Assembly: GCA_019925795.1 (NCBI GenBank)
Contig: CM034314.1
Coordinates: forward strand, 95,909,264-95,973,263
Direction of reading: 5' to 3'
Length of the DNA stretch: 64,000 nucleotides
Origin: Dendrobium chrysotoxum
Lineage: Eukaryota > Streptophyta > Magnoliopsida > Asparagales > Orchidaceae
A program made the position numbers and the translations under genes. This document shows, piece after piece, positions 12,061 through 23,500 of this stretch. Each line of letters starts with the position of its first letter. The first letter of the stretch is position 1. The notes under the pieces are model-generated. The model did no database searches, was not told the origin of the DNA, and was given only the letters and a program-made list of their open reading frames with translations.

Positions 12061-12640
12061 CACTAGATGTTACATTGATTGTCACCATTAAATCTTTCAT
12101 TGGCCAACTGTCGTTGTCAAACCATCGCGGCTAGACTACAATTTTTTTATTTATGTCGCATACGGTCCTCCGACCTCCACCAACTATATTCATCATACCA
12201 CTATCGCCCGACTTCAATCCTCAAACGATTATCGCTAGATTATGGTTCTCTGACCACTGTCGCCTGAATCCACTACTCGGACCTCTGTTGCCCAACTACG
12301 ATCCTCAAACTACTATCACTGAACTACAATCCTTCGACCACTGTCGCCCGATTACGATCCTTTTGACATCTATCACCCATCGACTACAATCCTTTTGATC
12401 TTTATTGTGCACTAACTACAGTCCTTTTGACCTTTGTCGCCCACAATTATGATCCTCCAACCTCCATCGACTACTAACTAGAAACTTCTAACCATGATCA
12501 CACGCTATGGTCCTTTCGAGCTCTATTGCATGCTGATTGTGGTCCTCCAACCTTTATCATCCATAGACCATAGTCCTCTGACTTGTAAATTTTTTGGCAA
12601 TCATCACCTAGCTACTCCAATGCCTACTAGCTTTATCGCA
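12060..12640. repeat. Degenerate GTCGCC-rich minisatellite, locus 1
   Basis: Irregular tandem copies of a unit of roughly 20-35 bases built on phrases like 'GTCGCCCGACTACGATCCT' followed by 'CCACC'. Units are heavily diverged. The same type of array occurs at 38990-39185, 39900-40165 and, inverted, 41180-41410. Open frames here (62 and 81 codons) are artefacts of the repeat. Confidence 0.65.
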
Positions 12641-12811
12641 TGCCATTGCTAATATTGCTAATACACTCCATCATTGGCATGATTGATGCATGCTATCAAT
12701 TCTAACTCCCAACTTCAACACTTGGATTTATGTTGGATTTCTGCCAAGGGGATCTCCCTACCTTAGTAATGTAATATGTACTTTATTAATGTCTTCCCTC
12801 GAGTAAGAACT

Positions 12812-13410
12812 TTACTTGTAACTAAATATAAATACTAGTGGAATCTCTTCAACTAGGTTAGACCCCATAGTTTCTCCTTTCCGAGATTTTTCACGTAAAA
12901 AATTAGGTGTCTCTCACAATTCTCACATCTCCTCTCTCTTATCTGTGTGTGTTGAATCCTAGTATAAATCTAGAAGGTTAAACTCTGTATCTCTTTACCG
13001 CCGTGAAAGTTTCAGCATGCAACAACTATAAACATGAAATATGCTTAAAACATTTTTCAAATTAATGATATCTTTAATACTAATTATATAGTAATGCTTA
13101 AATATACATTCCTTATAACTAAATATAAATACTAGTAAAATCTTTTCAACTAGGTCAGACCCTATAGTTTTTCCTGCCTGAGATTTTTCACATAAAAATT
13201 TTGGTGTCTCTCACAATTCTCACATCTCCTCTCTCTTATCTGTGTGTGTTGAATCTTAGTATAAATTTGACATGTTAAACACTGTATCTCTCTACCTTCG
13301 TGAAAGTTTCGACATGCAACAATTATAAACATGAAATATGCTTTAAACATTTTGCAAATTAAGAATATTTTTTAATACTAATTATGTAGCAATGCTTAAA
13401 TATATATTCC
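12812..13410 (+). repeat. Tandem duplication of a ~297-bp LTR-like segment
   Basis: The unit at about 12812-13110 is repeated at about 13111-13410 with small changes. Both copies contain ACTAAATATAAATACTAGT, then TTTTTCACRTAAAA, 'GGTGTCTCTCACAATTCTCA', and end near 'TTTCRGCATGCAACA'. The composition (short TATAAAT, CT-rich stretch, 'GCAACA' end) suggests the U3-R-U5 of an LTR. The same kind of tail occurs at 40164-40625. No coding region is attached. Confidence 0.65.
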
Positions 13411-13419
13411 TTACTAGCA

Positions 13420-15420
13420 AAAAAAAAACTAGATGTTGAGTATCTATTTTATGAGCATTGGCAAATTCAACCGACCAATCGGTCTCGGTTTTAAAGAACA
13501 GTCAATTCAATTCATAATATATTTAAATAATTTAATTTAATATAAAATGTTTATTAAATGTTAAATTAACTTAAATATAACATATTTTATTTAATAAGAT
13601 ATATAAGAAAATTTTACTATGTTATGTATTAAACACTAACAACCATATTCACATGATTCCACCACCCCATATGGGTACTTAACCCATGGACATAAGAAAA
13701 ATTATATAAACAACACAATACAAATCTCCCAAATGTTGTAGGACTAAACAACTGCTAGAAATTTCTACAACGTGTTGCTTCCATGAGGATTTTTTGAAAA
13801 ACTTTTGTATAGAATATTTAAATAAAAAAATGATTATAATACTTTTTAAAGTTCTTAAATTTATAATTATTTGTGTATTTATAATTATTCAAATAAAAAA
13901 TAAGTATTTGTAATTTTTAAAGTTCTAAAACTTCTCTCTAAATATGAAATTAAATGATAAAAAGAAAAATAAAAAAATCTAAAATAAATAATGTAGTATG
14001 ACTTTATAAATATAATTTTATAATGTGAATTCTATATATAATTTATAGGTGTAAAATATACCTAAATATATAACATAAATTAGTAATTGTCTATGTTAAA
14101 TTTATATATTTATATATAAACTATATTTCTATTAAATATGAACTAAAATCAAAGATTAGAGATATTTACATTTAAATTTAAAATTAGTAATTCTTTATAT
14201 TTAAATATATAATATAAATTAATAATTATTTATATTTAAATTTAAAATTATGGAATATATTATTTATGTATGAATTTTATTTATTTTTTGGTCCAAAAAT
14301 TATATTATTTCATAATTATTATAAAGTTATCTTATTATTTAAATATCATTTAAATATTTTTAATATTTATTATATTATCTGATTCAACCTAGATTAAACA
14401 ATTAAATCTTGAACCTCTCTCTTTTCCGATTCTATCTCTGGTCTGATTTTTACAACCGTAGTCAGAACATAAAGAGATCAATCATCAATATTCAAGCGTC
14501 AAATTTTCAAAAACTGATCATAAGAGGACTCTTCCATAACTTTACAATGGTATTATTTGGTGAGGTTGTCTACCCCTCTTCTTTCATCTATTCTCTTTTT
14601 TTTTTCTTTGCAAATCCTTTCTTACTTCAAATCCATTAATTGAGGTCTACTTAAAAAAGTTTGATCAAAGATTTCTATCATGAACCTCTCATGCTTTCCT
14701 ATCTCATATTTAGAGCTACAATAAAGGAAAATTTTAAATTATTTTACTTGTTAAAGTATATGTAACTCATAATAGGCTTTTAAATTATAATAATGAATTA
14801 AATATTATGAGATTGTAGTTAAAATAAATATGTTAATTTTCTTATAGTGTTTTCACTAAAAATAATTTAAAGATCCACTTCTATTTGAGGCTATATATTA
14901 TGTTGAAATATTTTGAAGGTAAAATTTTAACTTTTGGTCATTTGTTAGTTTGAAGGTAAAAAAACTCACCCTTTTCAAAAGATGCTTTTTAACTTAAACA
15001 ACCAAATGGGCACTTAAACTAAGTAATATAATGAAATATGTGCAATCATAAGTAGTTTTGGTCATTAACATGAGCTCCTTTCCAAGCCTACTATGTGGAT
15101 AGCTAAGAAACTTTTCCCAATTATGTCCTAAGGTGGTAGTTCAAGCCATGTGCCACAATCATCACAAAGGATTTGCCATGAACTTATCATGAGGATAAGG
15201 GAGATCTGAGTGGAGCACAGAGAAGAGAGAGAGAGTGAGAGAGACTAGAAGACAAGGCCCATTTATTGGTGTTTCCTTTCCCTTTTAAGAATACCTTTCC
15301 CACATGATACAAGATTTCCTATCCCATCTACTCCAAAAGAAGGGTGGCCCATTACTTACCACAAGCTTTAGGGCCATCCATGACTCATGAGATTGGATGC
15401 ACAGTGATACAACCCCACCC
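13420..15420. other. AT-rich intergenic stretch, nothing recognised
   Basis: Very AT-rich sequence (13500-14400 especially), with no supported coding frame, RNA gene or repeat family. A short GA tract lies near 15224-15245. Confidence 0.5.
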
Positions 15421-15424
15421 CACA

Positions 15425-15460
15425 CCCCCCCTACTACGTGGGGTTGGTTACATGAATATA
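15425..15460 (-). mobile_element. Short RTE LINE 3'-end remnant
   Basis: Contains CTACTACGTGGGGTTGGTTA, the same 3'-terminal block seen in the RTE fragments at 4725 and 32604. It is too short to show more. Confidence 0.45.
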
Positions 15461-15834
15461 TATAAGTAGTTTTTAGATTTAAAATTACCAAAATACATTA
15501 GGGCAAGATCAACACTTTTGTAATGTAGCCTATACCAAAAAGGTTCCTATGTTATTTTTAAAGAACTTGTAGCCTTCAACGATCATCATTATGAAGATCC
15601 TAAAAAGTGAGACCACTGAAATCCGCTTCATATAAGAAAAAAAAAAGCAAAATAATTCCCCAATGTAAAAGAATTCGTGGCTTAAAGATTGAAGGAGAAA
15701 ATTATTTCTCCTAAGTCATAAATTTAAGTTATATATTTGCAAATTTATTGCTTAAAACTTTTAAAAAAAATTACCTATTGTTAATTAAAAAATGTTATAT
15801 TGCCTCACTCATAACCTTTACAAAAATCTTGATA

Positions 15835-15840
<6 letters not shown>

Positions 15841-15905
<65 letters not shown>
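15841..15905. repeat. (GA)n microsatellite
   Basis: About 32 GA dinucleotides. The Arg-Glu repeat frame across it is an artefact. Confidence 0.95.
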
Positions 15906-15909
<4 letters not shown>

Positions 15910-16496
15910 ATAACCTCATGTGATTGCATATTGCACCTAATTTCTTTAGGTCAACAAAGCATACATACCAAAACTTTTTAAGAGAAAGTATGGCAATGCG
16001 GCATTACTCTGTGATTTGTGAGTTGATACAATGGTGGAGCCCTCTTTAATTGTATTGTCTTAATTTGCATGGATCATCTCATTAGTACTAGCTTTTATAT
16101 GGTCAGAAACTTTAGGAAAGTCACAATATAATACATTTTGGGCATCCTATGCTTGGAGGGATGAGAAGTGATGAAGAAAAGGATGTAGAAAATCATTTGA
16201 TGAACAAACTTTTCAGTTCTCTTTTTTCAGTGTGAATGTACCATGATAGCCTTAGTAACTATAACAGCTAGTAGATGGCTCATGGAAATGCAATGATACA
16301 ACTCATAGCCTTTAGTAAGCCTCATCATCTATTAGTTTCATCCCCTAATTTATTAATTTTGGCTGCAAAAGTTCTACTCTGGCTAAGAAGAGCTAAGTTT
16401 AAAGCGCTATTAGAGGTCTGGCCCTTCTTCATATAGTCTTCATATTGCTCTCTCTTTTTTGAAAATTACTGTTTGCTTTTTCGAGCAAGGCTTTGT

Positions 16497-16618
16497 TTGG
16501 GACGGCTTTCTTACTGCTTTCTAAAATAACTCTCTAGTACAAAAAATTTTAGTTTAAGAAACTTTTATGCTAGAAATCTGCTTTAAAAGCAGTAAAAAAA
16601 CCGTCTCAAATGAAACTT
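16497..16618. mobile_element. Fold-back MITE (family F1), copy 3
   Basis: Same termini as the copy at 5287 (AAGGCTTTGTTTGGGACGGC at the left, its near complement at the right). The palindrome has some internal mismatches. It is the first of three copies packed within about 720 bp. Confidence 0.7.
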
Positions 16619-16752
16619 AAAATTCAGACGTACAGAAGATTGTGATTTCTGAGTAAATATTACATGTATAATGTATATTATCATTTACATAGTCAATCTG
16701 GGAATTTTGGTTAATTTGTTCTTATTTAGCACATATATTCCTATGAGAATTA

Positions 16753-16873
16753 GGCTTTCATTTAGGACTATTTTTTAACTGCTGCTTAAAGTAATTTTTT
16801 AGTACAAAAATTAAAAATTTTATACTATAAAATTATTTTAAAAAATAATAAAAAAATCATCTCAAATGAAACC
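16753..16873. mobile_element. Fold-back MITE (family F1), copy 4
   Basis: 121 bp, flanked on both sides by TTA (16750-16752 and 16874-16876). Starts GGCTTTCATTTAGGAC and ends with the near complement. It is more diverged than copy 2 but of identical length. Confidence 0.7.
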
Positions 16874-17100
16874 TTAAACTATAACTTTTTAAATTGACGG
16901 GAGTTCTCAATAGAGATTTAAAAAGGATAAATTTCTCTTCTACATGCCTTAGATTTATAAGGTTTGTTGCCTCAAAAAATCTGAGCGGCTTAAAAATAAA
17001 AAAGAAAAACCCACTTCTGACATCTTAATCTGTCTGGATATGTTACTTCACTACCAAAACAGATGGATTATACATAAAATAAGCAAATTGAGTACATTTA

Positions 17101-17217
17101 AGTTTCGTTTGAGACGGCTTTCTTACTACTTAAAACAACTTTTTATTACAAAAGTTAAATTTTTGTACTTGAAAGCTGCTTTAAGAAACAGTAAAAAAGC
17201 CATCCCAAACAAAACCA
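17101..17217. mobile_element. Fold-back MITE (family F1), copy 5
   Basis: Starts AGTTTCGTTTGAGACGGCTT after TTA (17098-17100) and ends CCATCCCAAACAAAACC. It lies about 350 bp downstream of the GH43 stop codon, so it could fall in the 3'UTR or just beyond it. Confidence 0.7.
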
Positions 17218-17562
17218 TAGACTGCATTCAGAAGTATCAGAAGTTCCACAGCAAGTCCACTTAAAGTGTCATGCATGCTATAATCTACCATTTAAACCTA
17301 ACTTTCATTCTAAATCAAGAACATGCATAGCAGAAAGCCAAGTAGCTCAAAGGAAATGTCTGTAAACTCTCGGTGGTTAAGAAACAATCCACCTTATGGT
17401 TCTGTATTGAGTCCAAGTACAAGCTTTAGTTGTCCAAAGAGGCTAAATCAACATTTTGATGATTGAAAATGGCGAACAAAAACAGCACAACTAAAATCTA
17501 CAAAACATTTATCATACTATGGACAATATAGGAGCGATCTACAAAATATGGTACACTCGATG

Positions 17563-20500
17563 TCAAGTAGTTCTCCACCAATTAGGAAGCCTCCATCTCC
17601 TATGCCAGAAGATGGAGACCTTAGACCAAACAGGGAAACCAAAATTGTATTCTAATGGTTCGTCAACCACTCCCCCAACAGTTAGAGGTAGCCAAACATA
17701 CCTGGAATCTCTCAGGTCTGCTGGGTTCCACCTATCAGCCATGAAAATGAACACACCCTGGAGGCCTGAAAGAGGGACTATAAAAGTGCTCTGTGCAAAG
17801 AAAGTGGTCATTTGGAATATCTTGTTCCCGCCTACACAAGGGTTACCGATTGTCTCCCACAGCCCCATAACTGCCTCTGCTGCATGAGCCATTGCCCTGT
17901 TTGGCGACCACCCTGTGCAGCCAGAAGTTATCATATAGTAGGTTCCTTTATGTTTGAATAAGGCAGGAGCTTCTCTATGCTGACCAATGAGAATCTTTCT
18001 CATCTGATCGGTGACATCCAGGTAGTCATCGGTTAGGGGACTAACATGAAGTTCGCTGTTCTCCTCTGATGAGTAGATCAGATATGCCTTCCCATCATCA
18101 TCTTTGAAGATGGTCATGTCCCGGCTATCACAATTATGAGGTCGTTTACTGTAGAGATACTTAAAAGGGCCTACTGGGGAATTGCTGACAGCCACACCAA
18201 CAGAAGCTTTTGTGTAATTCGCATCATCAATGTGCATCCACATTACATATTTACCCGTGTTGTCATTATAGATAACTTTAGGTCTCTCAAGCACATTAGA
18301 GTGGTGGAGATCGTGTGTGACATTTGCTTCCTCTCCTAGAAGGACAACACCCTCATTTTTCCATGTCCATAGGTCCTTTGAAGAGTAGCAGCTGACCCCA
18401 ATAATGTCAACCTGACAAAAGACAATGACCGCATAGAGCATTGCTTTAATGATAAATAAGAAGTTGGAGAATATACAAATCTATCAGTTTTGTTGAGAGG
18501 ATAAAACATTAAGCATTATATGTTTGGTGCTGGAAGATACAGGAGGATGAATGATAAACATGATTACCAAGATATTCATGCAGTTAATTCAAAGAGAAAT
18601 GGAATATTAAATAGATTCAATTGCGATACAAAGATGGATATAAACCTTATTTTCTTAGCTAGATCACTTTCTTTGGCTTGAATAAGTTTTCTAGTTTGAG
18701 TGGTTATGAAGGGTTTCTGAATAAACATAAAGCACAAGTAGTTACACCTGCGAGCGATTTCATGAACTTATGCTGCGATGTTAAAGTTAATTAACCGCTT
18801 GGTGTTATGCCAACGTGACTTTATTTTGTGTGATTCCAAATAATCTACCCTTCTATACCAATTCATCGTCTTCTCCTAGCTGTCCTACATCAATGTTCCC
18901 AATGGCTCTGACAACACCACTAGTCTGCAAGCAAACTCTTAGTCTACATGGCTTATTAGTAACTAACTTGAGAATTATATGTTCACTTTCTGAAGAATCA
19001 TACAACATGCACATTTGAATTTGTAATCAATTTTCTTCAATTAATACTTCTAGCCAAATACACCGATCAGTGAGCATAACCAAAGTCAATGGATGGTGCA
19101 CAAAAGTAATTATAGTCATCCATTTATAGCATACATGCTTGCAAATCACACCTTGAATATTACATTAGATCTTATATACTATCATTTCCAACAAATAAGC
19201 TTCCCAATAACCCAGAAAACTCTGGAAATCTGACCCAGCATGATTAGTGAAGGACTCATATTAATAGGCTATAATGCTAAATATAATCTCATTCCATGCA
19301 TCAGGAAGAAGTGCAATAAAAAGTTGCAGAGAACTGTAAATAATGCTTTTACTGTTAAATAAACTTGCTGCTGGCCTAAAATGGGGAGCAATGGATTTGA
19401 AGTTTGAAATGATAATCATAAGGCAGTCTTTCTCGGTAAGTATAGACTTCACGCATATTTAGAACAGTGAGATCAGATGGTGCAGTCAAGCTCATGGGAA
19501 AATTAGAATAGGAAAGTCAAGGCAAGTTATATGCTTGAGATAGTTAATGTCCTCCATCATCATCATCACAGCAGCAGCAGCCTAATCTCAACCATAAAAG
19601 CTGCAAATGTGTTCATGTACAATGAAGCTAATTAAGTGATATAAGTGTTGTGAAGAAAACAATAAACAAAGAATCAGATTCACTTTTGGAGAAAGGTGAA
19701 ATAAAATAAACCACCAAACATCTAGTGCAGATGCAAATACCTCAGGCTGTGCCGAGGCTCATTTTTAAAAGCAATAAATAGTTACGAAATCATTTGATAT
19801 TCCATAATATATATAAGTATTTTGTACTATTTGGTCCTAGCCAGGTCTACCAAAAAAAACTATCAACCAATCGTTGTCTGGCTCAGCCATGGCAAGATGA
19901 ATGATCAAGTTTATTGTGATTAGTCCTCTGATACGGCGGGAGTAGGGGAGCAAAGAGGCTAGTCCAACCCAACCAACCATCTAGGGCTGAATTGGCCCTT
20001 GGGCTGGGCGGAACTCTCAACAGAACCAAGGGGGATTTCGCCCCCCCACCCCCCTCCCCCCTGTGCGGCCTAGCAAAGCGATCATTATGAAAGAAGCCAA
20101 TCTACCCCTCGAATAGTAGATCACTTGTATCTTTCATTATTGTTGAAGTATTAATAAAAAAATCAGCCCCTATCTTTGTGTTCCTCTACTGTTCTTCTCT
20201 TTTACTTGCTGTTTTCGCTTCCAAATCATATCAAATGGGTATCAGAGCACTTTTTTGGGACCTATGGCGCCAAAGAAGGTGGATGTGTTAGAAAGCAAAG
20301 TGGAGCAAATCAAATCCCTGTTGGTGGAGAAGTTCTCAACCATCAAAGGAAGGTTTTCATCCATGGAAGGAAGGCTCTCATCTATAGAGAACTGCTTTGA
20401 AAACTTGGAAGATATGATGAAGAAATTGATTGAGATGCAGTAGAAAGCTTCACCGACGATTCCTAGGGCTAAACCAAAGAGTAAGGAAATTCTAGAGGAG

Positions 20501-23500
20501 ATGATGAGAAAGCTTTTGAAGATGCGATCCAAAACCCCACCGACGGTTCCAATTGCTAACTCTAACCAATATTTGACTGGGATTCCCTTGGTCGAATCCA
20601 AGGGAAAGGAGATCGGACGAAAGGTGTTCGACAAGGAGAGTTTCTTCCATCAAAAGCCACCTCCTAGGGCTCCGTTAAAGGGTGGATTAGGGTTTCCGAA
20701 AGGGGGGACAACAATGAGGGAATTGTGTGATGGAGGTGGTAGGGTGGTCGACCAGTATGGGAGGCATTTCGGGAAAGGGGAGTGGACGACCGGAGATGGA
20801 GGGGCTCGAGCTAAACCATGGGATCGCATCATGCAAGAATGGATGGAAGAAAGGAGAAAGTCCCACCCTCGATACATGGGGAAAACATGGAGGGATCATG
20901 ACAACTGCTACACTGAAGGAGGAAGAAGATATTGGGGTGGTGGCAATTCTAGTGTGAGGAAGTTGAGAATGTCAATATTTGAAGGAGAGGATGCCTATGG
21001 GTAGATGTACCGTTTGGAGATGTATCTCATTGTGAATGGGTTGAATGAGGAGAAGCTTATGATTGCAGGGCTATGCCTGGAGGGGAAAGCCCTTGGTTGG
21101 TTCCAGTGGACGATAACATGGCCACTAACTGAGCAGCTGAAGAAAGGCATGAACAGCATCCCATCCTTCCACCTTGAGGACAAAGTACGTCTTTGGGGGG
21201 GAAGTATTTATACGGCGGGAGAAGGGGAGCAGAGAAGCAGGTCCAACCCAGCCAGCCAACTAAGGCTGAATTAGCCCTTGGGCTGCGCGAAACTCTCAGT
21301 AGAACCAAGGGGGCTTTCGGCCCCCCCTTGTGAGGCCCAACAAAGCTATAGATCATTATGAAAGGAGGAGAAAGGGATAGTTATTTAGAGAAGTTTTAAT
21401 TAGAATTGAAGGAAAGAATTCTAATTTTGAATTGAAATAGGAAAGGGAAATTAACTAAGACAATAAAAGAATTAATTGTTGTTTTAATTCCAATTTAAAT
21501 TCAAACTAAGAGAGGGAATTAATTAAGATAGTAAAGCTATTTGGGAGGAAAATAGGAAGAGCTTATTTAAGGCTAGTTATTTTGTTATGAGGGGGATATG
21601 TGTTTTGTTTGTTTGCTGTAGTTTTCTTCTTGAGCGCTTCCTAGCAGTGTCTAGTTGATTGGGAGAGCCGGTCTACCTCTCGAATAGTAGATCACTTATA
21701 TATTTCATTATTGTTAAAGTATTAATAAAAAAGCAGCCCCTATCTTTGTGTTCCTCCGCTGTTCTTCTCTTTTACTTGCTGTTTTCGCTTCCAAATCGTA
21801 TCATCCTCTTCTTCTTGGGCTTAAAGAGAATAAACAGAAAAACAGGAGATGCAATTTTCTTCTGAAAACTGCCACTGCATAGCTCCTTATTGACCTGCAA
21901 TACTGTCATCACATTATGGCAACATTTTTTATTAACTTATATCATCACATCAACAGTCCAGTATTCCTTGCAATTACAAATTGATGCATTCATAATTTTG
22001 TATTTTTATTGAACAATGGTTTTTATTTAGTTTTTATATTTTTTAAGCTATCCAATGATAGAAGGCATCCAATGATCATGGTAGGTTGTGCTTGGGCTTG
22101 GTAGACCTTGGTTTGCTGCTTGATTGGGTCCCTTGGGCGGTTGTTGTTTCTTGAGTTGGGCCTTGGTTGCTTAAATGATGGAGTTTAACATGTAGGTTCT
22201 ACTTGGAGAAAGCTCATTAATGCTTGAGCTGAAGTTAGCTCAATGATGGTTGGAGTATTTCACTTCCTAGCTCATTAATTTTAAAAAGTATGTGGTGTGG
22301 AACTTTCCCCTTCCCCTTCCCCTTCCCCTTCCCCTTCCTCTTTGCTGACCCCTCGGTTTTCTCTGGGCTTTTGCTATTCCCGTGAATTGCTGGGTGATTT
22401 CTGTGCCCTTTTTGCTCTGGTTCCTGTGTGGCTTTTTGGGTTCTTACATGGGTGATTTTCCCGTGGCTGATGGGCTGGCTTCCCGTGGTTTTGCCTCCTT
22501 GTTTCCTGTACCAAATTGGGGCTGCTGTTTGGTGACTATTGGCCTTTCATTTCCCTAAGTCTAATTGGTTTAGTTGGAGGTGCTATGGTTGTTTGGTTTC
22601 CTTATGGTTTGCCTATAAATATAACATGTTTTGAGAAGGAAAAGGTTCTTGAAAATTGCTAAGTAAAGCCACTAAAACCTGAGGGTTTTTCTCTTTTTGG
22701 AAAAGCTTGAGAGCTTGTTCCATTTCTTTCTCCTCTCTATTTCGTCTGGGCTTCTTACCTCTTCTTCTCTACGCAAGTTCCACTCCACCTGTATCTTTCT
22801 TCTTGAGCTTTTGGTGTTGTTGGTTGGCTGATTTGGAAGTATTTGATGGAGGAGTTTTGGTTGGGCGTTTGGACCTTCTTGCTATGGTGAACCATCGGTT
22901 TGCTAGCCCTAAGCACATACTTTTCTTTACCTACTTTTCGATGCATGTGAGAAAACCGTTCTAACGGTTGTTCTGAGAATAACGCCTTTTTATTTTTCTT
23001 TGTTTCGTTTGGTTTCAATTTTCCGTTGTGTTTTGAAGTTGTTGGATGATTGCTACTATTTGAATTGAATTTGGTTAGTTTTGTCTATCTTTCTCTTTAT
23101 CTGACTTTTCTCTCTAGTTTGCTTGCATCAGGTTTGGTATCAGAGAGAGTTCTTTTCCTTGGTTTGTTGTTTCTTTTTCTTTTTTTCGTTGGTTTATTAT
23201 CCGTTTTTGGTGGGACTTTTCTTATCAATTTAAGATGGCTAATAATCCGGGGGATTGGCAAAATCTAATACAACAATTGAATAACTTGCAGCAACAAGTT
23301 AACACTTTGGCTGAAGTAATTGTGAATCTAAATGTCAATAATGCTAATGCTAATCCTAATGTTCAAACTTCTGAAAGTGAAGAAGAGGTTCCTAGAAATC
23401 ATAATAGGCAACAAAAAAATTGGCATCATGGGATTAAAATAGATGTTCCTAACTTTGAGGGAAAGTTACAACCCGATCAATTCCTTGAGTGGATAGAAAA

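Noticed and set aside
15748..15981. Arg-Glu repeat ORF
   Set aside because: Translation of a (GA)n microsatellite.
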